Below are positions 1 to 10,479 of a stretch of 64,000 bases of DNA, piece after piece. The notes beneath the pieces were generated by a model that saw only the letters and a list, made by a program, of their open reading frames with translations, was not told where the DNA came from and ran no database searches. Source of the stretch: Syncephalastrum monosporum B8922. Lineage: Eukaryota > Mucoromycota > Mucoromycetes > Mucorales > Syncephalastraceae. A program made the position numbers and the translations under genes. Positions within the stretch are counted from its first letter, which is position 1. Every line of letters begins with the position of its first letter. The stretch covers positions 124,001-188,000 of the forward strand of contig JNEN01000922.1 of NCBI GenBank assembly GCA_000697355.1. Direction: 5' to 3'.

Positions 1-373
1 GAGACATTATTGCTTCCGCTTGACTTTATTATTAAGTGGCCGCGCCATGTTCTTCCAGTACTTTGCGATTTAGGAACCATTAATATCCAGGTCTTCTGAA
101 GAGCTCATATTTAGTGCCAGATGCATGCCGTTAGGACATATAGAAGCAAATCATACCTTCGTCTGGGTACGTAATGTAAATGTCCGGATACATTGCTTGT
201 ACGTCTATACTGACGGCCACCGGGAAAAATCGGTTGCCGCCACGTACATGAACAGCGACGAGGCCCATAACCTGCAGGCGTGCGAATGCTTCTCTGCGGT
301 TGGCGGGGTTCCCGGGGGCATAGCCTAAAACCATGCAGGCTGCTGCAGCAGAGGTCAGAGGTGGCGCTTGCAT
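1..373 (-). pseudogene. Orphan family copy A, decayed and cut by window edge
   Basis: This is the 5' part of a gene whose closest relative is the minus-strand gene at 10480-11785. The shared first exon runs from the ATG at 373 down to 157. It has an Ala-rich stretch (SAAAAC), then LGY, an ANRREAF/ADRRLAM-type segment and a YPDEG end in both copies. The donor (gtatga) after YPDEG and an acceptor near 96-97 are conserved. The second exon, however, meets an in-frame TAA after about nine codons, and the next donor seen in copy B is altered here. The rest lies beyond base 1. I recognise no domain and assign no function. A different downstream splice pattern could rescue it. Confidence 0.5.
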
Positions 374-860
374 TGGGTTTACAGATACGAGAAAAAAATG
401 TAAAGGATAAAGATCAGAAGAAGGAGGAAAGAATCCTTTTATATCTTGTAAAAGTTGTCGAGCGGAGCAAAATCGAAGAATTGCATGAAAAGCGATTATC
501 GATACTGACTCTTTGATCAAAATGACTGTTTCACCCCAAAGGTCGCCACCTAGGGGCCCCAACATAATGATTGCTTGTTCGGATCCTTGGAACAAAGACA
601 AGTGACGACAAACAATAGTCAGGTAAAGTCGAACACGAATAATGAAATCGTCAGCATAAACGAAGAACATTCGGCTTGTTCGAGCTCATTATCTAATACA
701 CCTATGGCAGGGGAAATTGGTAGATTCTACCAAGATAAAGGCACTGAAACTCTAACAAACAGAGATGTTGTGCTTATATCTGTTTATAGAAGAATAAAAT
801 CGAGCGCAGCCAATGTCTCTCATATTCCAAGTGTCAACCTTGTAGTGGTGTTTATGCTAT
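374..860 (-). repeat. Upstream flank shared with orphan copy B
   Basis: Upstream DNA of copy A aligns by eye with 11786-12370 upstream of copy B. Shared blocks in the same order are a purine-rich tract with AGAAGAAGGA, the motif TTGATCAAnATGACTGTTTC (near 512-531 here and 11932-11951 there), CATTCGGCT, GGCAGGnGnAATTGG and GTTTATAGAAG. The duplication therefore carried the promoter as well as the coding exons. Confidence 0.6.
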
Positions 861-1374
861 GATGCTCACACAGCCTTGCGTTTCCTTACGGGGCAGTCTA
901 CCCTCTGACCACATTTTCAACTGATCTGTGTTTCTTTATACGTATACTTTTGTACCTCTCTTCAATTTTATCTCCTGTCATGGCCTTGTTGAGAGCTACA
1001 CTCGGTCATTTTGCTTGTTTTCACGCCTTCTATGCCCTGTTTGTGCAGGCTGTCGTGAGATAACATATCAGCGCCTACATATACATATTTACATAATGAA
1101 GCACGGAAAGATTGGCGCGGAATAAGAGCAGCTGCCTGGGTGCCTTGTCTCACAGGATCAGAGATTTGGCGTATACAAGGGCTGGATTATGATGGGGTTG
1201 TTTATGTCATCGACAGTGAAATAAGCAGAAAGAATGGAGAAGGCGTTGGGGTCGCAAAGAAGAAAAAGGAATACAAGAGTTGTATTTACTGTATGAAGGA
1301 GGAACCGGACGGAGTTGCGCAAACAAAAATCAGTAGAATGAAGCTTCTTCCCTTCTCTGCCTTAGACAGACAGA

Positions 1375-2273
1375 ATGCCAAAATACTACTGCGGTATGCT
1401 TATTCTCAAGATCCTCTCTCATTGACTCTGTATTCACTCTTTGTATTCTATCAGAATATTGTGATATCTTCTTGACGCACGACAGCGGTAAGTCCATGGT
1501 CGATCTATTCCATCGATGACGGTATTCATGTGTTCATATTTTCTTGTACAGCTTCTGTACGCAAGGCCCACAACAATGGCAAGAATCACATTGCAAACGT
1601 GAGGAATTATTACGCCGGTACGACTTTTCTTATTGGTCTGTAGAGGGATTCGCTTATAAAGACGCGTCATTCTGTAGAGATTAGCCAGGACAAGGCACAA
1701 GCGATCATTGACGAGATCACCAAAGCGTATGAAAACTCGCAAGCAGGTAAAGACATCCTATTCGAAAAGATAGAGTGGGCAGTGTGTGGGCTAATATAAA
1801 GTAGCGATTCCTCCTCAATACGCTGGATATCCTCAAGCACCGCCTTATGGCGCACCATGTAAGGCAAAAGGATCAGATCATAGTTACAGAAACTGATAAG
1901 TACTTTGACTAACGTTAGATGGATTTCCACCTCCTCCCTTTGGTGGACGTCCTCCACCGCCACACATGATGGGTCGCCCGCCACCGCCCGGCTTCCCACC
2001 GTACCCTCCTCCGCCTGGGATGCAGCTTCCTCCTGGTGAGTATTAGAAGTAGGACCTGTGTACATGTACGCGGTTGTTCATATATCTTACTATGTAGGTC
2101 AACGACCCCCGCCTCCGCCACCTGGCATGTTCAATGGGCCGCCCCCGCCAGGCTTCTATGGAGGACAGCCGCCTCGAGGTCCACCTGGTCCGCCTGGCCC
2201 ACCTGGCCCGCCTGGCCCGCCTCAGTCTTCGCCTCCACCTCCACCTCCCGCTTCTTCGTCTTCGCCTTCTTAA
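1375..2273 (+). CDS. U1 small nuclear ribonucleoprotein C (U1-C)
   Basis: U1-C is the zinc-finger subunit of the U1 snRNP and stabilises the U1 RNA/5' splice-site duplex in the nucleus. Seven exons join in frame to 178 aa: 1375-1393, 1455-1487, 1552-1617, 1678-1746, about 1802-1858, 1919-2035 and 2098-2273. The joined N-terminus starts MPKYYCEYCD, then LTHDSASVRKAH and GKNHIANVRNYY. This is the family's C2H2 matrin-type finger, with Cys6, Cys9, His24 and His30. A helix (QAIIDEITKAY) follows, then a long Pro/Gly/Met-rich tail typical of the family. The first coding exon is only 19 bases, so the gene is invisible to plain ORF scanning. The fifth exon has two equally good in-frame acceptors three bases apart. 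Confidence 0.88.
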
Positions 2274-2425
2274 AATACATGTGAACTTACGTCCTTAATT
2301 TCCCACTGATTTGTCTCTCTTTTTTCTTTTTCTTTTTTCCTTCCGACCACTTGCCTTAAAGGAGAGGTCGCGTAACTACCCGACTCCACCTATCTCTTCT
2401 CCCTTCTTGCGCCTGCGTGTGCACA

Positions 2426-3883
2426 ATGGGAGCTTACTTTTCCAAATCAAAGGTATAATGCTTTCCTATTCATTGAGCACGAGGACCTTCAGCACGGATT
2501 GACAATCATACGCTTCAAAAAAGAAGACAGACCCCAATGACTACGAGAAGATTCTGTCTGAGCTCGATGGACAGATCCAAAAAACGGAGCTGAAGCTGTC
2601 CGACCTCAAAATACGCGAACGACGATGGACGTTGTTATGGATACTGTACTCAAGCGTGATATGGGTCGTGTACGCGTTCTACAGCTTCATGATGGTGCGC
2701 GGCTCTGATTTGACCTTCGATATCATTCTCTTTCATGTCACTCCTGTCGTGGTTGCTCCCGCCTGGTAGGCTTTTGTACTATCCGCAGTCTAGAAAGAAA
2801 CAGACAGCTGACCTGGGGGTGCTTTCACAATCATACGTAGCATTTACTACGTGCGTCAGCTTGCCAAATGGCTGTTTGTCAAGCGCCAAAGTTACATCGA
2901 ATCAAAACTGTCCACGCTACGACGCGAACAGAAGCTCAAGGTGGAAGAGCTGAAGAAGAAGACGGCGTACTATACGACAAAATCCCTGCTCGATCGTTAC
3001 GAAGGGGGCCAACGCGGAAAACAGGCTCAACCAAAGGAAGCAAAGGAAGGCGCGCGACAACGTAAACCACAACAACAGCAGCAGCAGCAGCAGCAACAAC
3101 AACAACAACAACCTGTAGGAGGCGCGCCTCAACATCCTCAGGGAGGTGTAGCTGCGCCGATGGGTGGCAATCTGCCCTTGCCTTCCTCCTCCCTCTCCTC
3201 TCCATCCTCCTCCAACCCCCCTTTGTCGCAGCCCTACCCAGACCAGCAGCAACCCAAGGCAGGTGTTACGCCCTTGATGACACAGCCCGTGTATCCTCAA
3301 CCACAGCCACCGCGTGAGCGGCAATGGTACGACCGCTTCGTCGATGCCTTGGTCGGTGAGGAGGGTCCAGAATCCAAGTTTGCTCTGGTCTGCCAGTTTT
3401 GTATGGCTCACAATGGCTTGGTTTTACCCACCGAGATCGATACCATTCGTAAGTTGTCTAGGGCGTAGAAGGATGCACCTGACTTATTTTCCTATTTCTT
3501 CAGAATACGTGTGTCCAGTGTGCAAGAAGTTCAATCCGTCGCGCCAATCGCGACAGTTGCACCCGAATGGACCTGTGATACCGCCTGCGAGTCCTCTTCC
3601 TGGGAGTCGACCCAGCAGCGCTGTTCTTCCCGATCAAGACGACAACAAAGAAGGAGGACAGCTGAGAGAAGAGGAGGAAGGGAAGGACGACCAGGAAGAG
3701 ACCGTGTCCGTGTCAGACAAGGAGAGTGAAAGAGAGAGAGAAACGGAAAGAGAAGCAGAAGCAGAAGCAGAAGAAGAGGAAAATGAACAGAGCCAAGGAG
3801 AAAGTACGTCGATTGGTGCACGCGTGCGCCGGCGCCACAAGGCTTCCACTGCCAGAGGCGGCAGAAAAAGTCGCACTCAATAA
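2426..3883 (+). CDS. Lunapark-family ER three-way-junction protein
   Basis: Lunapark proteins stabilise three-way junctions of the tubular endoplasmic reticulum. Exons 2426-2452, about 2524-2765, 2841-3448 and 3504-3883 join in frame to 418 aa. The start MGAYFSK has the N-terminal Gly used for myristoylation in animal Lunapark. A short coiled coil follows, then two hydrophobic segments (around LLWILYSSVIWVVY and FHVTPVVVAP), a second basic coiled coil and a polyQ/Pro linker. The C-terminal zinc finger pairs CQFC with CPVC, followed by NPSRQ, as in the family. The tail is Glu/Arg-rich. The stop overlaps an AATAAA poly(A) signal, and the next gene's ATG is only 71 bases downstream. The exact acceptor of exon 2 is uncertain by three bases. 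Confidence 0.85.
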
Positions 3884-3954
3884 AATTCAGATTTCCTTTT
3901 TTTGCGGGCGTCTGTGCATATTTTTTTTTCCATTCTTCATTCTTATTTTGAGTC

Positions 3955-5543
3955 ATGTTGACAGTGTGTCGCATCGCACCCCGGCACGCTCGACTGTACC
4001 CCAAAAGGGCCTTTCACTGCGGGCGGGTGCATTATCAGCAGCACCAGCACCAGCACCAGCAGCAACAACAAAAGCCTCTGGGGGGTGAGTTACTTCACAC
4101 GTGAATGCCGCGGGTGGCTCATGGGCCATGTCTGTCTGTAGAGCGCCTTCGGAATGCGTGGAACAATACCGAGGTGAAGTGGTACCCTATTTCGGTGGGT
4201 CTTGGTCTGGCTGTTATTGGTTACATTCAGTTCAACCGAGTACGACAGCGTGAACTCGCGAAGCTGGAGGAAGAAGGCAAACCGCGCCCAAAGTACGTCG
4301 CCACCGGTCCCTGGCAGGTAAGCAGTAGAAGCATCCTCTAATCTGCATAGTGGACCAGCAGCCTAATACGAAAAAGGTCCACGTCGCTGCTGCCCTTCCG
4401 CTGCGCACCATGTCTCGGCTCTGGGGCGCATTCAACTCTCTGACCATCCCGGAACCCCTCCGTCCCGCCGGCTTCAAGCTGTACAGCTGGATCTTTGGCT
4501 GCAACCTTGACGAGATGAAGAACCCAAACCTGAAAGATTACCCGAACCTCTCCGCCTTTTTCTACCGCGAGCTGAAGGAAGATGCGCGCCCACTCGCTGA
4601 TGCCGCGCTCGTCTCGCCCTCGGATGGCAAAGTCTTGCATTTTGGTATCGTCGAGGAAGGCACGCGCCAGATTGAGCAAATCAAAGGCATCAGCTACTCG
4701 CTCGACGCGCTCCTCGGTAGCAACGACAAGCCCTCATCCCCACCAACCGAGGCTGAGCTCTCCATTGTGAACAATATTGTCGACGAAGAAGAGTTTGCCA
4801 ACGTGAATGGAATCCATTACTCGCTGGATGAGCTCTTGGGCGGTGGCAAGCAGGTCCCGAGCTCGGTGGGGCCGGATGGCCTGGCGCACAATGCCAAACC
4901 GGAAGATAGCCAGACCCTCGCGAAGCCGAGCGACCATATGGCAAGCGTGCATGAGGAGCACCATGTCCGGCCAGGCCATTCGCTTTTCTTTTGCGTTGTC
5001 TATCTTGCCCCGGGCGACTACCATCGTTTCCACTCGCCCGCGAACTGGGTCATTCAGTCCCGAAGACACTTTGCTGGCGAATTGTTTTCGGTCTCTCCTT
5101 ACTTTGTCAATTTGCTGCAAAACCTCTTTGTCCTCAATGAGCGCGTCGTCCTGACGGGCAAGTGGAAGCACGGTTTCTTCTCGTTCACACCCGTCGGCGC
5201 CACCAATGTCGGCTCGATCAAGATTAACTTTGACGAGGTAAAGTATACATACAACGCTATCGAAAGTGAAGGGGCGAACTCAATTGTATTGTGTTGTGTA
5301 TCTCGACAGGCTCTCAAGACGAACCGCAAGGAAGATATCCCTATGGGCACGTACACCGAAGTGTCCTACAAATCCGCTAGCAAGCTCCTGGGTGGCAAGG
5401 CTGTCAAGACCGGTGAGGAGCTTGGTGGTTTCTATCTTGGATCGACCGTCGTGCTTGTCTTTGAAGCACCCAGCAACTTTAGATTCAAGGTCGAAGCAGG
5501 CCAAAAGATTCAGATGGGCCAGCCGCTGGGTGACTTTGAATAG
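3955..5543 (+). CDS. PSD1: Phosphatidylserine decarboxylase, mitochondrial type (Psd1-like)
   Basis: This enzyme converts phosphatidylserine to phosphatidylethanolamine at the inner mitochondrial membrane, using a pyruvoyl group made by self-cleavage. Exons 3955-4084, 4142-4317, about 4359-5237 and 5310-5543 give 472 aa. The N-terminus is rich in Arg, His and Gln without acids, like a mitochondrial presequence. One membrane segment (about YPISVGLGLAVIGYIQF) follows. Family motifs seen are SPSDGKVLHFG, YSLDALLG, YLAPGDYHRFHSP with the processing His, and the cleavage motif LGST at 5446-5457. The YSLD(A/E)LLG motif occurs twice (about 4680-4720 and 4803-4843), which lengthens the loop. The third exon's acceptor makes an intron of only about 41 bases and is the least certain junction. 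Confidence 0.93.
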
Positions 5544-5869
5544 ACAGAATGATCTCTCGCGTTTTACATTTCGCTGTTTTTTCATACTTTCTTTCTTATT
5601 GGAAACAAAGTTTTCTTTTCTTTTTCTTGTCTGTAGACGCGGCTGCCCCTTGCAGGCAAGCGTGAATCCGACCCCTCCTCGCCCAAGTTTTTGTTCCTTC
5701 TTTCCCCGTCCTCCTGAACTTTGCTTTTTTTTTTCCTTCGTTCTTTTCTTCCTGAGAAATAAAAGACAACTGATCACACGAAGCTTTTTTTATTCTTTTT
5801 CCCTTGCAACAACCACACACCCAGATACATATTGACGCCGCCCATCCACATAGCACCCGATAATCACTC

Positions 5870-6499
5870 ATGTCTACTACATATTGGTACTCCACCGATG
5901 GGGCGAACCATCAACGGCTAGCCAACCGTCACACATCTCTACTGGATCAAGCCTTTGATAAACGAAAACGGATACAACTTCATGATACGGCTATGTTTGG
6001 GAACGTCGTCGCCATCGCAAATCCATATGCAGGCACAATGACGGCAGGAAATATCCATTATGGTCTCTATCGCCACCCATCCCTCTGGCAAGATCCGACA
6101 GGTATCAGTGACGACCTAGACACGCTCGTGCTCATCGACGACGACAACTTGCTGCAAGATGCAAGCAGTAGTAACAGCAGCACCAGCAGTACGAGTAGCC
6201 GCAGTACGAGCAGCGCATCAAGTAGTAGCAGTAGCAGCGGATGCACGTTCGTGTCCCCTGCAATGTCGCCTACCAACAAGCCTTACGTGGACGACGAGGA
6301 AGACAGCTTTAACCGGATGCTTATGATGCTGTCACCACCGTCAACCTCGTCGGATACAATCAACCCCACCCTCGCGAGAGCCACGCTTTGCCACCAACCT
6401 GACCAGTTTCGATTTATGCAGCAAGAACAACGGCGACGACGTTCATTGCACCACCATGCTCAAGACGACCGTCACTGCCCTGGATGCATCATCAGTTGA
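5870..6499 (+). CDS. Orphan Ser-rich acidic protein with CaaX-like C-terminus
   Basis: A single-exon ORF of 209 aa that I do not recognise. It has a central poly-Ser/Thr tract (about residues 100-125) flanked by acidic patches (ISDDLDTLVLIDDDN; VDDEEDSFNRMLMML). A His/Arg/Gln-rich segment follows. The last residues are CPGCIIS, so the final four, CIIS, fit a CaaX prenylation box, with a second Cys three residues upstream as in prenylated and palmitoylated proteins. No transmembrane segment is seen. An acidic core with short hydrophobic motifs could also suit a transcriptional regulator. The poly-Ser run reflects AGC/AGT repeats. It could be real coding sequence or a chance ORF; its length and the absence of an alternative gene here favour coding. 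Confidence 0.55.
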   Translation: MSTTYWYSTDGANHQRLANRHTSLLDQAFDKRKRIQLHDTAMFGNVVAIANPYAGTMTAGNIHYGLYRHPSLWQDPTGISDDLDTLVLIDDDNLLQDASSSNSSTSSTSSRSTSSASSSSSSSGCTFVSPAMSPTNKPYVDDEEDSFNRMLMMLSPPSTSSDTINPTLARATLCHQPDQFRFMQQEQRRRRSLHHHAQDDRHCPGCIIS

Positions 6500-7550
6500 C
6501 GTTGCAATAATTATATTTCTTTTTTTTTTCTTTTCTATTGACATCTAATTCAGTATCCCCCAAAAAGACCAACGAAAGGCATCGCCCTGCTGTACACCCA
6601 CACATTCACAATGAAATATCTCTACATAGGCAAATCCCAACCCCCCCTTCCCTCAGCCCCTCACTTCTTGATCTACCACTCTACGCTTATTGTTAGCTGT
6701 AAATAATCCCATAATCTTGCTTTCCTTCCTCAGTTTTCTCTGTCTAACCCGTCTATCACATACTCTGCCTCTCTTTTTGTCCTACTCTTTATTTTTCATT
6801 ATTTTTTTTTCTCGCAGAAACTCGGAATGATAGTGTAGTGCAACAAAAAAAGCGTTCGATATATGCCCATCCTCTCTCTCTCTCTCTTTCCTGTCCTCTT
6901 TTATGAAGCCTTTCAAGGTGTATATTGTGTATATAGGTGTGCGCATGCTTGGCTGCTCCTTCGGCTGCGCAGACCCCTTTGGGGATAAACGACTAGAGCT
7001 ACAGCGGCCCCTCGTTTCGTGCTTCTTGTATTGCTTCTTGCTGTCATAGACGTTGAAAGCAATTCAAGGAGGGAGGGATGATGTCTTATGTATACGGAGC
7101 CGTGAATACCAGGGATGTTTGCCTGCAGCCTTCCGTGTGCTATGTATGGACTGACTCATATGTAGGTGCGACTGCAAAGCGTAAAGATGATGATTCTTAA
7201 TACATTTTAAATCCCGCCATGAATTGTGGAATTGGGCAGGCGATGCGGGCGGGTGTGCTTGAGCCTCGCAAAGCCCGGCGACGAATTTCTCCTTCTCTTT
7301 CCGGCCTTCAAGGTATGATGTCGACAACAGCCCCCAACCTCAATATACAACACACACACACACACACAAACGAAGCCTGCAAGAGGGTGGATGGATGAGT
7401 GGATGGATGGATGGATGACGGGCGAGAGGGTGGATGGATGGATGGGGAAAAGGGAAAACGATACAGCACAACCTACATCTCATGCCCGATGAATTCAAAA
7501 GAATCGTGTGGATTGACGTTTGACGTTTTATAGAGGTTATTCTATAAGAA
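6500..7550. other. Intergenic region with simple repeats, eL6 promoter
   Basis: About 1 kb without a convincing ORF. It is pyrimidine-rich from 6640 to 6900, including a (CT)n run near 6872-6887. A (CA)n run and a GGAT-rich repeat sit just before the eL6 promoter. I see no RNA gene. Confidence 0.5.
7344..7447. repeat. (CA)n then (GGAT)n simple repeats
   Basis: A CA dinucleotide run (about 7349-7367) is followed by degenerate GGATG/GGAT tetranucleotide repeats (about 7388-7447), roughly 100 bases upstream of the eL6 start. The units have no unique spacers, so this is a microsatellite and not a CRISPR-like array. Confidence 0.85.
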
Positions 7551-8272
7551 ATGGCTCCCGCTCAAGACAAGACGGTTACTACCAAGGGTGGCAAGCGCAC
7601 GATTCCTGCCCAAAAGGCTCCCCGCTACTACCCGGCCGAGGATGTGAAGCAGCCCAAGGTCAACCGCCGCACCAACAAGAAGACCGCGCTCCGTTCGTCC
7701 ATCACGCCCGGCACCGTTCTTATTCTGTTGGCCGGTCGTTTCCGTGGCAAGCGCGTCGTCTTCCTGAAGCAGCTCGACTCTGGCCTCCTGCTCGTCTCGG
7801 GCCCCTTCAAGGTCAACGGTGTCCCCATCCGCCGTGTCAACCAGTCCTACGTGATTGCCACCTCTGTCAAGGTCGACCTGGCTAACGTCAAGGTAACCCT
7901 AAACCGCCATTCCTTTTGCACATGCACGATGACTGACACACACCATTCCTTAGGTTCCTGACGTGAACGACTCGTTCTTCGCCAAGGACAAGAAGGCTGC
8001 CAAGGAGAAGTTCCTTGAGCAGAAGGTAATCACTCTTCCTTGTTCATTGTTGAAATGGCGTTTCGAAAGCAAAGCTCACTCTTTTTTCTTTTTCCTTTTT
8101 CACCACTGCGTAGTCCGAGAAGAAGGCTCTCCCCGAGAACCTGGTCTCTGTTCAGAAGGCCCTCGACAAGGAGCTCGTTGCCTCCGTCTCCAAGGACAAG
8201 TTCGTCCTTGCCTACCTCAAGGCTCCTTTCGGTCTGAGCAAGGGCGATTTCCCCCATGCCATGAAGTTCTAA
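7551..8272 (+). CDS. 60S ribosomal protein L6 (eL6)
   Basis: eL6 is a structural protein of the large ribosomal subunit. Three exons, 7551-7892, 7954-8025 and 8114-8272, give 190 aa. The sequence shows a basic N-terminus, then [27 protein letters not shown] and [28 protein letters not shown], the KOW-like core of the family. It ends with the helical tail [19 protein letters not shown] and a second tail segment. Codon use is strongly biased to C-ending codons (GTC, AAG, CTC, ACC), unlike the neighbours, as expected for a very highly expressed gene. A poly(A)-like AATAAAAT lies about 25 bases after the stop. Confidence 0.95.
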
Positions 8273-8639
8273 GTCGACTGATGGTCGTTCTTTTTCTGAA
8301 TAAAATGGAATTGCCATGAAATGAAAGAAAACAAGGACTGGAACCGTACCCTGCCCATCTCTGCTTAGGTTGCAAAAGCGTCATTTGTTGTGGTTTAGCT
8401 CGAGTAATACAGGACTAGGGACAAGAGAACGGGATGAAAAAGGGAAAGATTACGCTTCCATGATTTATCGTGATCGACGCAACTATTTCAAAACATTGCC
8501 TTCATACTGCACCTGCTCAGAGAATGAAGTCCTTATTCAGGCGTTTGATCAGTAGATGCCCTCGTTAGTTGATTGACGGGCTTGAATAAAAACCGTCTGC
8601 ATATCGTTTCTGAACCATATTTCATGCGGCCAAGCCATC

Positions 8640-9310
8640 CAATCTATCTGTCCACCGTCATCATACGTCTTCCGCTGCCTGGCCCAACACCTTTTGGACG
8701 AAACAGCACCCTATCTGTATCCCTGACTTCCCCTCGCTTATCGGTCTTGACGCCCTGATGACCCAAATGCCTCAAAAATACGCAATGGCACGGACCGCCG
8801 GAATACTGTATCGCGCGTTCGACGGCCTGCACAGTCATTTAAGCAGACGGGGTTTCTATTAATAACCCTCGATCAGCCCGTCCTGCGCCTGCCCGACTTC
8901 CCTTGGATCAAGATCTGCGCGACAGCTAATGTTATCGTCATCTTACCGCAGGTGTATAGTATCCTATTCTCTCTTTCTGTTTCTTCACAGACCTACGGCA
9001 CCGCCACGTCCTGTTCTGCGACTTTTTGTCGATGCTCTGTCTACCCCATCCCACTCCTGTTTGACAAGTTGTTGGTCTTACAGATACACAGCTCGGAGCC
9101 TAGCAATGCAGTCCTTCCCGTCCGCTCCGAGCACAATCTCTCAGCCCGCTTCCGCAGCTTGGTTTGCCTTCTGGGCCTGGCCGATAGGACATACGGCATG
9201 GAATATGTGGTACCGAGCCATACACCTGGAAAATAGCACCGACGGCTACGTTCAGTTTACCGACTCGGTTTCCTGCCCTCGCTTCTCTGCGGCCTGTATA
9301 AACCAAACCT
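8640..9310 (+). mobile_element. Probable degenerate 3' fragment of a non-LTR retrotransposon
   Basis: No intact ORF. Broken translations in several plus frames read like the C-terminal part of a LINE ORF2. One segment (about 9000-9070) has PPRPVLRLFVDAL, like the conserved segment before the C-terminal Cys/His region. Another (about 9150-9230) has WFAFWAWPIGHTAWNMWYRA. Stops and frameshifts separate them. The evidence is pattern similarity only; no catalytic motif remains. Confidence 0.3.
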
Positions 9311-10479
9311 GATACTATAGAATACCTCCTCGTCACTTGCTGTCGCAGACTGCCAGTCTGCAACTTCGCCTTACCGCCCAAGTAATGGCCACAGCGATCT
9401 CGCTAGTGACTTGTCTGAGACCACCAGACGACATCTGTAAATTTTCCCTCCGTAACTTTCGCTGGCGTGCCTCTGACAGGCCTGCTGAGCTCACTGTGCA
9501 CTTTTAGATAACGAAGGGGTTTTTTCTACTGCTGCCATTTATTCTGGAGTCCCCTCTAGACATAATAAGAAGAACCAAGAGTTGATAAGCAGAGAATCAC
9601 TGACGAATATACAAGTCGATACGTTGCAATAGAGCACTATTTAGCTTTTTTGTAAAGCCAATGGCAGGGATAAGAGCAACTATGCACCGGTGAAATAACA
9701 CCTAATGTTGATGCGACACCCCACTCACGCTCACCACTAAAATGAATAAAAACTCTCGACGGTGACAAAAAGCAAAAGCAAAAGGATGAACCACCACATG
9801 TTCTTCCAGAAATACTTCATCACATGACATTGATATGTAAATGAATATCCGCCTATGAGAAAGGAGGAAATGACCGTCCCAATTACACCAGATAACTACG
9901 AAAACCTGTGTGAGAAGGAAAAAAGTTCTGCTTGGCATAATTACAAGCTTACAGGCAATTGTCAAAGCAAGCGATACCTGTAGACAAGCTCATCAGTAAA
10001 GGGAGTAAAAAGAAAGCAAGGCAAACCTTGTTGCTGCTGTTGTTGTTATTATTAACATTGTTGTTCACGAGGTAGCATCGGCCCAATTGATGCCGAAGTC
10101 CAAGTGACGTGAAGTAGTCATCTACAAGCTCGCTATTGCACCGCTGCTATGACTCTGAAATGTAGTTGATAAAATCGCCCCACGGAGCCTATGGGCCAGT
10201 AGCCTAACGCAAGGAATTTTTGTACTATGAACATCTGGAAGATGTTTATTAGATCTTCTCTGACTTGCGTAACACTGACAGAAAAGAAAAACAGGACTCG
10301 AAGCTAGGCGCATCCCCAATGATAGGGATATCCTCGTTGCCCAGGCAGGTCTACAAGTGCATGAGGGATAAACAAAGAAGGATGAAAGAGAGAAATAGGT
10401 TTTTATTCAACTAGAGCGGAGAAATGGTGGAACAACGACATGAAAAAAAAAATTCAGGTTGATCCTGGGGGCCTGAGCG
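9311..10479. other. Intergenic, nothing recognised
   Basis: Only short ORFs without family features, plus A-rich stretches (10441-10452). It includes the region downstream of orphan copy B. I see no RNA gene or repeat of note. Confidence 0.5.

Noticed and set aside
131..670. 179-codon minus-strand open frame taken as one exon
   Set aside because: Only the part from 373 down to 157 is shared with copy B; upstream codons align to copy B non-coding flank in another frame, and the conserved donor cuts the 3' end.
7388..7447. Regular GGAT units considered as a CRISPR-like array
   Set aside because: Units are contiguous with no unique spacers, and the genome is eukaryotic; it is a microsatellite.
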